A stretch of DNA of 64,000 nt from Paraburkholderia metrosideri (GTDB taxonomy: Bacteria; Pseudomonadota; Gammaproteobacteria; Burkholderiales; Burkholderiaceae), in assembly GCF_904848625.1 (NCBI RefSeq), contig NZ_CAJHCP010000012.1, forward strand, positions 186,001-250,000, in the 5' to 3' direction. The first letter of the stretch is position 1, and the number at the start of each line of letters is the position of its first letter. The notes beneath the pieces are model-generated. The model made no database searches. It was not told where the DNA came from and saw nothing but the letters and a program-made list of their open reading frames with translations. A program made the position numbers and the translations under genes. This document shows, piece after piece, positions 44,196-52,325 of the stretch.

Positions 44196-44684
44196 TGCTA
44201 TCCCCGTTATTCTCATTGAATTAATGCAACGCAAAATTTCTACGCATGAATCGTGCCGCAATGGATGTCACTCTTACCGGAACGGAAAATACTACGCGAA
44301 TGTTTTTCCACCCCTGAAAAAACGGCAAAACCTGCGTCGTGTGTTTGATGCCGAACCGGTGAAAAGAGAATACTGGCGTGACAGTTCGCGTTCCGTTGGC
44401 TTCCGCACCGACCCTATTCAATATCAAAAACGAAACCGATCATCTAATTAGCATTTCACGCTGGCGAAATTAATGCAGACGCGGCGGTCAATACTCATTA
44501 CGCATGCTACCGGTTGATCGGATGCCCATTAGACGCAGGTTTTTATGACGGATATGCGCGTATGCCAATGGCTTCTGTTTGAATTAATACGCTTGGCCGA
44601 TTGGGGAATGTGGACCGCCTGCTGGGAAAACGGGGACCCGCCGGTTAGCGGGCTGAGAGAATGCCTACGGGTTAACCAAAACTC
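44196..44684. other. AT-rich gene-free stretch, about 490 bp
   Basis: The base composition is clearly lower in GC than the flanks, and neither strand has a convincing gene (a 68-codon minus-strand frame and a 75-codon plus-strand frame lack ribosome sites). AATTAATGCA occurs near both ends (about 44218 and 44468). It could be a remnant of transferred DNA or an H-NS-type binding region. Confidence 0.5.
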
Positions 44685-44711
44685 ATCACGCCAGCCTTGC
44701 GCTGGCGTGAT
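44685..44711 (-). terminator. Intrinsic terminator of the lipoprotein gene
   Basis: ATCACGCCAGC-N5-GCTGGCGTGAT, an 11-bp perfect stem, followed on the minus strand by GAGTTTTGG. It starts 2 bp after the stop codon. Confidence 0.75.
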
Positions 44712-44712
44712 G

Positions 44713-44979
44713 TTATTTCGCGCGGCAGGCGTAGATCAGGCTGAGCGTGCCGTTGTCGGTGGACTGGCGGACGACGTCGAACGCGCCGCCGCAACTCGCG
44801 CTGGCCTGCTGCGCGCAATTATCGGAACCGGCGGGGCATTGAACCAGCGTCGTCTGACGGCCGTCGGACAGAAACAGCGGCGGGCTGCTGCTGCAACCGG
44901 CTAGCGCGGCCGCGACAGCGCCCGCGGCCAGCGTGGCGCGGCAGGCGCGGCGTGCAAAAGCGGAGAAATTGCGTTTCAT
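44713..44979 (-). CDS. Small lipoprotein of unknown function
   Basis: 88 residues. A twin-Arg-free signal peptide with ALAGCSSSPP, a good lipobox with Cys at about 29, predicts an outer- or inner-membrane lipoprotein. The mature part of about 60 residues has three more Cys (QCPAGSDNCAQQASASCGG), able to form disulfides, and ends LIYACRAK. No family is recognised. It is transcribed away from the sigma-54 regulator gene. Confidence 0.75.
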   Translation of the reverse strand: MKRNFSAFARRACRATLAAGAVAAALAGCSSSPPLFLSDGRQTTLVQCPAGSDNCAQQASASCGGAFDVVRQSTDNGTLSLIYACRAK

Positions 44980-45072
44980 TTGATGCCCCGATCACGTCTT
45001 GTTTTTCGATCTCGCGATTGTGCCATGCGGCCATTGCGCTGCGTCATTCGCGCGACGGGCCGGCGGGACTTT

Positions 45073-46536
45073 TCAAACGTCGATGCCGTATGCCGCGATC
45101 TTTTTGTAAAGCGTGGCCCGGCCCATGCCGATCTGGTTAGCGGTGTCGATCACGCGACCGCCGTTCGCGCGCAACGCGTCGGTCAGGAAGCGCTTTTCGA
45201 AGCTGGCCATTGCGTCGCTCCATGAGGCAGGCTCGTGGATCACGCCTGGCGTCGTGGCAGGCGTCGACACCGAAGCAGCCGGCTCGGCGCGCCGCCCACC
45301 CTGTGCCGGGCCGAGAAACGGCGCCAGCGCCTGTGCGTCGATCCGCTCGCTATCGGAGAGCATCACCGCGCGCTCCAGCGTGTTGCGCAGTTCGCGGACA
45401 TTCCCCGGCCATGGGTACGAGCACAGTAGCCGCACAGCGTCGTCCCGGAGTTCGACATGGCTGCCGCCACGCGTTTGCGTCGACAGATCTTCCAGCATCG
45501 CGTAGGCGAGCGCCTCGATGTCAGACGCGCGGTCGCGTAGTGCCGGTGCGTGGATCGTCAGCACATTCAGCCGGTAGAACAGATCCGCGCGAAAACGTCC
45601 GGCCGCGACCAGCGCGGGCAGATCAGCCGAGGTGGCCGCGATGATCCGCACGTCGGCCCGAACCATCCGGTTCGAACCGAGCGGCTCGAATTCCTTGTCC
45701 TGAAGCACCCGCAGCAACTTGCCCTGCAACGGCAGCGGCATATCTCCTATTTCGTCGAGAAACAGCGTGCCGCCGTTGGCGAGTTCGAACTTGCCGAGCC
45801 GCCCTTTTCGATCCGCACCGGTATCAGCGCCAGACGCCGCCCCGAAGAACTCGACTTCGAGCGACGTCTCAGGAATGGCCGCGACGTTGACCGTCACGAG
45901 CGGCTGATTCGCACGTGCCGAGCCGCCGTGGATCGCATGCGCAAGCAGTTCCTTGCCCGTGCCGGTCTCACCCAGCAGCAATACCGGCGATTCGAGTTGC
46001 GCCGCACGGCGCGCCTGGCGCTTCACCTCAAGACTCGCCGCACTCGTGCCGACAAAACTGCCGAACGTGTATTTGGCCCGCCGCGCCTGCGCGAGCGATT
46101 GACGCGTCGCGATCAACTCTTCCTGCACGCGCGAGTAGTGGGAAAAAAGCGGCGTCAGCGCTTTCAGTTCGTCGAACAGCGCGAAACCCACCGCACCGAC
46201 CGTCGTGCCGGCATCGTCTTTCAGCGGTAAGCGGGTGACGACGAGTGGCTCGCGATCCGTCTCCATGATGTCGAGCAGAATCGGCTTGCCGGTCACGACC
46301 ACTTCACGCATCAGACTGTTCGGAATGACCGCTTCGCAATCGCGGCCTACCGCCTGCTGCGGGTCGGAAAAACCGAAACGCGCCGCATAGCGCTTATTGA
46401 TCCAGACGACGCGCGCATCGGCGTCGACGATAAACGTGCCTTCGCTGAAGTTTTCGAACGTGCGAAACAGCGAGTCCATCGCCCGGCGCAATACGTCACC
46501 ATAGTCGGCGGGCACGCCGGCCCAGTCATTCATCAT
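45073..46536 (-). CDS. Sigma-54-dependent transcriptional activator with PAS domain and GADTGA loop
   Basis: 487 residues. A PAS sensor (about 20-125: ENFSEGTFIVDADARVVWINKRYA, in part) is followed by the AAA+ domain with Walker A GETGTGKE (189-196) and Walker B TLFLDEIGDM (257-266), and a C-terminal Fis-type HTH (GRVIDTANQIGMGRATLYKKI). The loop that contacts sigma-54, normally GAFTGA, reads GADTGA (236-241). The gene is divergent from a GntP-family permease gene. No response-regulator receiver is present, so activity is probably set by a ligand on the PAS domain. Confidence 0.88.
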   Translation of the reverse strand: MMNDWAGVPADYGDVLRRAMDSLFRTFENFSEGTFIVDADARVVWINKRYAARFGFSDPQQAVGRDCEAVIPNSLMREVVVTGKPILLDIMETDREPLVVTRLPLKDDAGTTVGAVGFALFDELKALTPLFSHYSRVQEELIATRQSLAQARRAKYTFGSFVGTSAASLEVKRQARRAAQLESPVLLLGETGTGKELLAHAIHGGSARANQPLVTVNVAAIPETSLEVEFFGAASGADTGADRKGRLGKFELANGGTLFLDEIGDMPLPLQGKLLRVLQDKEFEPLGSNRMVRADVRIIAATSADLPALVAAGRFRADLFYRLNVLTIHAPALRDRASDIEALAYAMLEDLSTQTRGGSHVELRDDAVRLLCSYPWPGNVRELRNTLERAVMLSDSERIDAQALAPFLGPAQGGRRAEPAASVSTPATTPGVIHEPASWSDAMASFEKRFLTDALRANGGRVIDTANQIGMGRATLYKKIAAYGIDV

Positions 46537-46571
46537 GTTGTCGCTGTCTCCAGGTATCGTTCTAGTTGTGT

Positions 46572-46609
46572 TGTCTCGTTTTGTAGACAGCTTATCTCAT
46601 TGGCGAGAC
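46572..46609. promoter_or_regulatory. Possible activator binding sites upstream of gntP-type gene
   Basis: TGTCT-N8-AGACA (46572-46589), and GTCTCG (46573-46578) inverted with CGAGAC (46604-46609). They lie between the sigma-54 activator gene and the permease gene, about 150-190 bp upstream of the -24/-12 candidate, a normal enhancer distance. Confidence 0.5.
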
Positions 46610-46762
46610 CGTCCACAGGCTAGTTATATAAGGGTTTAACCTCAGTTCAGCTGATGTTCAGCCGATTTGCGTCCCGCTTCGTAGACGTTTGGGTACAATC
46701 CGCCGAATGACGTTTTCAGCTTCGGCACGTGCAATCCATGCATGAGCCCAAGCTTTTCTGTG

Positions 46763-46777
46763 TGGCACGAAACCGGC
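46763..46777 (+). promoter_or_regulatory. Weak sigma-54-like promoter of the GntP permease gene
   Basis: TGGCAC-N5-CGGC: the -24 element is perfect and the GG to GC distance is right, but the -12 has CG in place of TT. Transcription would start near 46789, 59 bases before the ATG. Confidence 0.45.
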
Positions 46778-46847
46778 GTTTGCAGCCGCCGTGCCGTCGC
46801 ATGATCAGGACGGCTTACACGTAGAACAACCAAGCTTTGGAGACTCA

Positions 46848-48248
46848 ATGTCCTTTGTCATCGTCCTCGCCGCACTGGCGTTTCTGATGTTTGCCGCGTA
46901 TCGCGGCTATAGCGTCATCCTGTTCGCGCCAATCGCGGCGCTCGCCGCCGTTCTGCTGACCGAACCGGCCGCCGTGGCGCCGGTATTCACCGGCATCTTC
47001 ATGGACAAGATGGTCGGTTTCGTGAAGCTCTACTTCCCGGTGTTCCTGCTGGGTGCCGTGTTCGGTAAGGTCATCGAACTGTCGGGCTTCTCGGAGTCGA
47101 TTGTCGCCGCCGCGATCCGTTATATCGGCCGCTCGCGCGCGAATGCGGTGATCGTCGCGGTGTGCGCGCTCCTCACCTATGGCGGCGTGTCGCTGTTCGT
47201 GGTCGTGTTCGCGGTCTACCCGTTCGCTGCCGAGCTGTATCGCCAGAGCAATATTCCAAAGCGGCTGATGCCCGGCGCGATTGCGCTCGGCGCGTTCTCG
47301 TTCACGATGGATTCTCTGCCCGGCACGCCACAGATCCAGAACATCATTCCGACCACGTTCTTCAAGACCACGTCATGGGCCGCGCCCGCGCTCGGTGTGA
47401 TCGGTTCGCTGTTCATCATCGTGGTCGGTCTGACGTATCTGGAATGGCGCCGTCGTGCGGCAATGGCAACCGGCGAGGGCTACGGCACCGATCTGGTCAA
47501 CGAGCCGGAACGCGTCGAGTCGAAGCAACTGCCGCATCCGCTGCTGGCGGTCGCGCCGCTGATCGTGGTTGGTGTCGCCAACTTCCTGCTGACGCGCTGG
47601 ATCCCCACCTGGTACGGCGCGACCTACACCATCACGCCGGATATCCTGCCGGGCCTTCATGCGCCGGTTGAAACGACGGTCAAGAGCCTGGTCGCGATCT
47701 GGGCCGTGCAGGGTGCCCTGCTGCTGGGCATCGTCATGGTCGTGGTCACCGCGTTCGGCCGCGTGAGCACGCGTTTTGCCGTCGGCACCAAGGCTGCGGT
47801 GGCGGGCGCGCTGCTGGCCTCGTTGAATACCGCATCGGAATACGGCTTTGGCGGTGTGATCGCAGCGTTGCCGGGCTTTCTGGTAGTGAGCAATGCGTTG
47901 AAGAGCATTCCTAATCCGCTCGTGAATGCTGCTGTGTCGGTTAGCACGCTGGCGGGGATCACGGGCTCGGCGTCGGGCGGTATGAGCATTGCGCTCGCGG
48001 CGATGTCCGACGTGTTCATCAAGGGCGCACAAGCCGCGCAGATTCCGATGGAAGTGCTGCACCGGGTCGTCGCAATGGCGAGTGGCGGTATGGACACGCT
48101 GCCGCACAACGGCGCGGTGATTACGCTGCTGGCCGTGACTGGGCTGACGCATCGTCAGTCATATCGCGACATCTTCGCGGTGACGGTGATCAAAACGCTG
48201 GCGGTGTTCTTCGTAATCGCCGTTTATTACATGACAGGGCTGGTTTGA
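46848..48248 (+). CDS. GntP-family carboxylate/gluconate-type permease
   Basis: 466 residues, about 12-14 membrane helices. The family signatures FGKVIELSGFSESIV, YGGVSLFVVVFAVYP, FTMDSLPGTPQIQNIIPTTFF and ITGSASGGMSIAL are visible. GntP proteins import gluconate, D-serine, hydroxybutyrate or similar organic acids. With a sigma-54 activator and no catabolic gene attached, the substrate is open; beta-hydroxybutyrate is plausible in a PHB-storing bacterium (inference). GGAG precedes ATG 46848. Confidence 0.88.
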   Translation: MSFVIVLAALAFLMFAAYRGYSVILFAPIAALAAVLLTEPAAVAPVFTGIFMDKMVGFVKLYFPVFLLGAVFGKVIELSGFSESIVAAAIRYIGRSRANAVIVAVCALLTYGGVSLFVVVFAVYPFAAELYRQSNIPKRLMPGAIALGAFSFTMDSLPGTPQIQNIIPTTFFKTTSWAAPALGVIGSLFIIVVGLTYLEWRRRAAMATGEGYGTDLVNEPERVESKQLPHPLLAVAPLIVVGVANFLLTRWIPTWYGATYTITPDILPGLHAPVETTVKSLVAIWAVQGALLLGIVMVVVTAFGRVSTRFAVGTKAAVAGALLASLNTASEYGFGGVIAALPGFLVVSNALKSIPNPLVNAAVSVSTLAGITGSASGGMSIALAAMSDVFIKGAQAAQIPMEVLHRVVAMASGGMDTLPHNGAVITLLAVTGLTHRQSYRDIFAVTVIKTLAVFFVIAVYYMTGLV

Positions 48249-48442
48249 GGGTGGTGGCGGCCGGCACGCGCTGGCTTTGGTTTTTTACAACACCAGCGTG
48301 AAAAAATTTGTTGCCAAGCCATGTACACAAGCCTTCGCGCGCTGCGAAAAAACATCAGACGAGAAACCCGATTGTTTCGGGTCGCATCGCTCGCGTAGGA
48401 TTTATTAGACGTCGGCTCCTCATGGGGCGGCGTGTGTGTTCG

Positions 48443-48473
48443 AGCCGCGGCGATCAGTCCGCGGCTTTTTTTT
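48443..48473 (+). terminator. Strong terminator overlapping the 3' end of the LacI gene
   Basis: AGCCGCGG-N8-CCGCGGCT followed by eight Ts. It ends transcription from the permease side, and its right arm and T run encode the last residues (KKAAD) of the convergent LacI-type protein. Confidence 0.85.
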
Positions 48474-49530
48474 GCGTGCCGAAACGTTCGTCGACATAGC
48501 GCGGAATGTTCGCCGGTGTCACGACCACGACCGACGACGAAGCGCCAATAGCAGAGGCCGGCAGCAGCTTATGGACATGCATGATGTGATGACACGCGGT
48601 CCGCATATCCTGCCGCAGGTCGTGATGCAGGACCGCGCTGAGTTTCCCGGCACGCAGCAAATGGACATTGTCGCGATCGAGGTCGTGCCCGATAAAGCAC
48701 GTCGGCTTTTGACCGATCGATTCGAGCGCGCGAAGGATCGCCACATTGCCGCCGCCCATCGAGTAAACCGCGACGATTTTCCGGTCTGAACCGACCACCC
48801 GCCGGACCCGCTCTTCGGTCTGAATATCCAGCCCGTGACCGCCGCTGGCGTCGATCAGATTCAACGCCGGATAGCGTCGTCGCATTTCGTCGCGGAAACT
48901 GATTTCCCGCTCCTCTTCGCCACGGAAACGCTCGTTGCTCATCGTCACGAGCACATCACCCTTCCTACCCATGAGCCATTGACCAATCAGGTAAGCGGCC
49001 GTCGCGCCCGCCATCCGGTTGTCGAGGCCTGCATAGGCCACGCGTGCCGACTGCGGAATGTCCGTGAAGATCGTCACGACCGGAATGCCTCGTTGCTGCA
49101 AGTCATGGACGGCCTCGGCGATTGCCGGCACATCACGCGCCTTCAGAAATACACCGTGGCTGCCTCGTCGGCCAATGGTGCGCAACGCAGCCGTGACCTC
49201 GACGGTGGTCATCGTGTCTTGCATCAGAAAGCGCGGCCGGAATACCGCGGGCTGAAGCCCGGGTAGCTCGGATTCCAGCGCTTCACGTATTTCGTCGGAG
49301 AACCGGTGTGGCGCTTCGACCACCACGTCGACAACCAGTTTGCGTCCGCTGGTGGCGAGCTGGAACTGCTGCTTCTCCAACTCCCGGATTGCATGCTGGA
49401 CGCGCTGACGCGTGTGTTCGCGCACGTGCTCCCGCCCGTTCAGCACGCGGTCGACCGTGGCAAGCCCAAGGCCCGCCTGCAAGGCGATCTCCTTCATCAA
49501 AAACGGGTGGGCCACGGTGAGCGCCTCCAT
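48454..49530 (-). CDS. LacI-family transcriptional regulator
   Basis: 358 residues. The HTH FLMKEIALQAGLGLATVDRVLNGR, partly degenerate at the hinge, is joined to a periplasmic-binding-like ligand domain (VVDVVVEAPHRFSDEIREAL, then YAGLDNRMAGATAAYLIG and IGHDLDRDNVHLLRAG), which belongs to the sugar-binding Peripla_BP_4 type. It is divergent from the PhyH gene and convergent with the permease gene. ATG 49530 is chosen (MEALTVAHPF); the alternative is 49566. No strong ribosome site. Confidence 0.87.
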   Translation of the reverse strand: MEALTVAHPFLMKEIALQAGLGLATVDRVLNGREHVREHTRQRVQHAIRELEKQQFQLATSGRKLVVDVVVEAPHRFSDEIREALESELPGLQPAVFRPRFLMQDTMTTVEVTAALRTIGRRGSHGVFLKARDVPAIAEAVHDLQQRGIPVVTIFTDIPQSARVAYAGLDNRMAGATAAYLIGQWLMGRKGDVLVTMSNERFRGEEEREISFRDEMRRRYPALNLIDASGGHGLDIQTEERVRRVVGSDRKIVAVYSMGGGNVAILRALESIGQKPTCFIGHDLDRDNVHLLRAGKLSAVLHHDLRQDMRTACHHIMHVHKLLPASAIGASSSVVVVTPANIPRYVDERFGTQKKAAD

Positions 49531-49547
49531 GATTGAGGTGTTTTTGA

Positions 49548-49575
49548 GGTATTCAGAGTACCGCAAGCGGCCGCT
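49548..49575. promoter_or_regulatory. Palindromes in the lacI-phyH divergent gap
   Basis: GGTA-N7-TACC (49548-49562) and the perfect 10-bp AGCGGCCGCT (49566-49575) in a 90-bp intergenic region. The second has the even palindrome centre typical of LacI-family operators. Candidate operator for the local regulator. Confidence 0.5.
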
Positions 49576-49620
49576 GGAAGACTATTGTTGATGCTATATA
49601 ACCGATGATGTGGAGACACC

Positions 49621-50814
49621 ATGAGCCGCACCGAAACGCACAGCGAAGCCCTGCCGCGCGATGGGTACCGGGAGCAGGACTGTTCTCTGCAGGAATTTGC
49701 CGCCGCGCTCAAAGCGCCGCCTGACGGCAGCAATCTGAAGTTCGCCACCGATGTGCGCGAACACGTCCCGCTGTACGACTGCCGCGAACTTCGCGGCGCC
49801 TTCGAGAGCGCATCGCGCCGCGCGGAGTTGCAAGCCGAGTGGGCCAATGTATTGAACGGTGGCGCGGGGGTGCTGGTGCTAAAGCATGTCTATGCCGACC
49901 CTGCACCCGTCGATGAAGCCACCCAGGTTTTCGAATCCATTATTCGCGAAGAGCGCGCAGCGGGTGCCGCGGCGGCGGATCACTTCGCGAAGGCGGGCGC
50001 CAACGACCGCATCTGGAACGCGCAGGAGAAGCTGTGCCTGCGCGCTCCGTCGGTATTCGCTCGCTACTATTCGAGCGCGGCGCTGGTTGCCATCGCCGAA
50101 GCATGGCTTGGGCCGCATTTTCAGGTGACCTCGCAGGTCAATGTCGTACGGCCCGGCGGACAGGCACAGCAGGCGCATCGTGACTATCACCTCGGCTTCC
50201 AGACCGTCGCGCAGGCCGAACGCTACCCACCCCATGTTCACACGATGTCGCCGTTTCTCACGCTTCAGGGCGCGGTTGCGCACAGCGACATGCCGGTGGA
50301 AAGCGGCCCTACCAAGCTGCTGCCGTTTTCGCAACGCTATGCGCAAGGCTATCTCGCGTGGCGTCGCCAGGATTTCCGCGATTACTTCGAGACGCACTCG
50401 GTGCAGTTGCCGCTCGAGAAGGGCGATGCGATCTTTTTCAGCCCCGCGCTGTTTCATGCGGCTGGCTCGAACACGACGGCTTCGGTGCAGCGGATGGCGA
50501 ATCTTCTGCAGATTTCATCGGCGTACGGCCGCGCAATGGAATCGCTGAACCGCGCCAGGATGTGCGCGGTGTTATATCCGGTCTTACGCGAATCTCTGAT
50601 GACATCGCGCATGACGCAGGCGGAAGCCGACGCGGTGATCGCTTCGTGCGCGGAGGGTTATCCATTTCCGACGAATCTCGACCGAGACCCGCCGCTTGGC
50701 GGCCTCGCTCCAGAGAGTCAGCAGGATTTGTTCTCGCGGGCGCTCCAGGAGTCGTGGACCGCCGACATGTTCAGCGCGGCCATTCATGATCAGGCCTCGC
50801 GAAGAGAAGCGTGA
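49621..50814 (+). CDS. PhyH-family Fe(II)/2-oxoglutarate dioxygenase
   Basis: 397 residues. The iron triad is visible: H186-R-D188 in AHRDYH and the distal His 279 in FSPALFHAAGSN, with Arg 291 (VQRMANLLQ) as the likely 2-oxoglutarate ligand. It is longer than a minimal PhyH domain; the extra N-terminal 80 residues look soluble. The substrate is unknown. The only neighbours are the LacI regulator and a GltS transporter, which suggests hydroxylation of an imported small molecule (inference). It has GGAG ten bases before ATG 49621. Confidence 0.82.
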   Translation: MSRTETHSEALPRDGYREQDCSLQEFAAALKAPPDGSNLKFATDVREHVPLYDCRELRGAFESASRRAELQAEWANVLNGGAGVLVLKHVYADPAPVDEATQVFESIIREERAAGAAAADHFAKAGANDRIWNAQEKLCLRAPSVFARYYSSAALVAIAEAWLGPHFQVTSQVNVVRPGGQAQQAHRDYHLGFQTVAQAERYPPHVHTMSPFLTLQGAVAHSDMPVESGPTKLLPFSQRYAQGYLAWRRQDFRDYFETHSVQLPLEKGDAIFFSPALFHAAGSNTTASVQRMANLLQISSAYGRAMESLNRARMCAVLYPVLRESLMTSRMTQAEADAVIASCAEGYPFPTNLDRDPPLGGLAPESQQDLFSRALQESWTADMFSAAIHDQASRREA

Positions 50815-50873
50815 ACGAGCGGCCATGACGAACGCGAACCGACAGGAACGGCGCGCTTCGTCCCCCTGCTTCG

Positions 50874-52076
50874 TCAACGAAAAAACGGCAGCAGGAGGAA
50901 CAACTTGATGACGATCGCGTTGACGATATCCATAAAGAAAGCGCCGACCATCGGCACGATCAGAAAGGCCACATGCGAATGGCCGAAACGATGGGTCACT
51001 GCCTGCATGTTCGCGATGGCGGTGGGTGTCGCGCCCATCCCGAGCCCGCATTGCGCGGTGCTCAACACGACCGCATCGTAGTTGCGCCCCATTGTCGGGA
51101 AAGTGACGAACACGATATAGACGGCCGTGAGGACAGTCTGGCCCGCCAGGATCGTGATCACGGGAAGCGCCAGCCCGGCGAGTTCCCAAAGGTCCAGCCT
51201 CATCAGCGCCATCGCCAGAAAGAGCGCGAGACTGACGTTGCCCAGCAACGCGACTGCATGCTGCGGAATGTTCACGCGCGCGAACGGCAGCACATTGTTC
51301 AGGATCACTCCGACGAACAACACGCAAACGAAAGTCGGCATTTCAAAAGGCGTTCCGGCCAGCCAGTCGGCCACCACTTCGCCGACGGCCAGGCACACCG
51401 AAATCAGCGCAAGCGTGGTGATGAAAGCGGCAGGCGTGGTCGGCTGTTCGGCTTTGGGTTCTTCGAAGACGAGCGTCTGCTCTTCCTGCTCCTTCAGCCG
51501 CTGCTGTTCGTTAGCGCCGAGTTTGCGCATCAGCAAACGTGCAATGGGACCGCCCATCACGCCACCGACCACCAGACCGAACGTTGCGCAGCCGATTGCG
51601 ATCTCCGTAGCCGACTGCAATCCATGATGCTCGGTAAAAACCTGGCTCCACGCCGCGCCCGTTCCGTGTCCGCCGGACATCGTGATCGAGCCGCCCAACA
51701 GGCCATAGAGCGGGTCGACGCCCAGCGCAAAGGCCATCAGCAGACCCAGCACGTTTTGCAGGATCAGCAACCCGCTCACCAGCGAAAGAAACTTGATCAG
51801 CACCGGGCCGCCCGCCTTCAGGCTGGAGATATTCGCGTTGAGACCGATCGTCGAAAAAAACGCGAACATGAGCGGCGTTTGCAGCGTCGCATCGAACCGC
51901 ACCTGCACGTTCGAGACAACCCGTATCAACAGAACACCCACCGCAACGATCAAGCCGCCGACCACGGGCGCGGGAATCGAGTAAGTCCGTAAAACCGCAA
52001 TCCATTCAACGAGTTTTTCGCCGAGGAGCAGCACGAGGGATGTGGCGACCAGCGTAGCGAATATTCCGACATTCAT
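50874..52076 (-). CDS. gltS: Sodium/glutamate symporter
   Basis: 400 residues with 10-12 membrane helices. The family regions FATLVATSLVLLLGEKLV, MFAFFSTIGLNANISSLKAGG and GLLGGSITMSGGHGTGAAW match GltS closely, and the length is normal. Imports L-glutamate with sodium. ATG 52076 is preferred over the GTG at 52139: it aligns with E. coli GltS and has GGAG 11 bases ahead. The cytoplasmic loop with KEQEEQTLVFEEPKAEQP is a species-specific insert. Convergent with the PhyH gene (59-bp gap). Confidence 0.92.
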   Translation of the reverse strand: MNVGIFATLVATSLVLLLGEKLVEWIAVLRTYSIPAPVVGGLIVAVGVLLIRVVSNVQVRFDATLQTPLMFAFFSTIGLNANISSLKAGGPVLIKFLSLVSGLLILQNVLGLLMAFALGVDPLYGLLGGSITMSGGHGTGAAWSQVFTEHHGLQSATEIAIGCATFGLVVGGVMGGPIARLLMRKLGANEQQRLKEQEEQTLVFEEPKAEQPTTPAAFITTLALISVCLAVGEVVADWLAGTPFEMPTFVCVLFVGVILNNVLPFARVNIPQHAVALLGNVSLALFLAMALMRLDLWELAGLALPVITILAGQTVLTAVYIVFVTFPTMGRNYDAVVLSTAQCGLGMGATPTAIANMQAVTHRFGHSHVAFLIVPMVGAFFMDIVNAIVIKLFLLLPFFR

Positions 52077-52251
52077 GAACCACTCCGAGTGGTGAGCGAA
52101 TTTGTCGATCGCGATTAAATAAGGGTCGGTGACTGCCACCTCTCATCTTAGACAATCCTGGGTACCGGAGGCCGCATTTCAGCATCGGCTCGAGCAACCC
52201 TGCATTAACGGCAAAGCCTTGCCAAAACCTGAGCGTTTTACTGGGAAACCC

Positions 52252-52279
52252 TAAAGACTCCGGGGTCAATTGCCGTTAT
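52252..52279 (+). promoter_or_regulatory. Sigma-28 (FliA)-type promoter of the Aer-like receptor gene
   Basis: TAAA (52252-52255), 16 bases, GCCGTTAT (52272-52279). Same spacing and nearly the same -10 as the promoter at 5165. Transcription would begin near 52288, which fits the ATG at 52326 and excludes the upstream ATG at 52278. Confidence 0.65.
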
Positions 52280-52325
52280 GCCTTGCACCATGCGCTTACG
52301 CGCATCTGCATCAGCAAGGAAAGCC

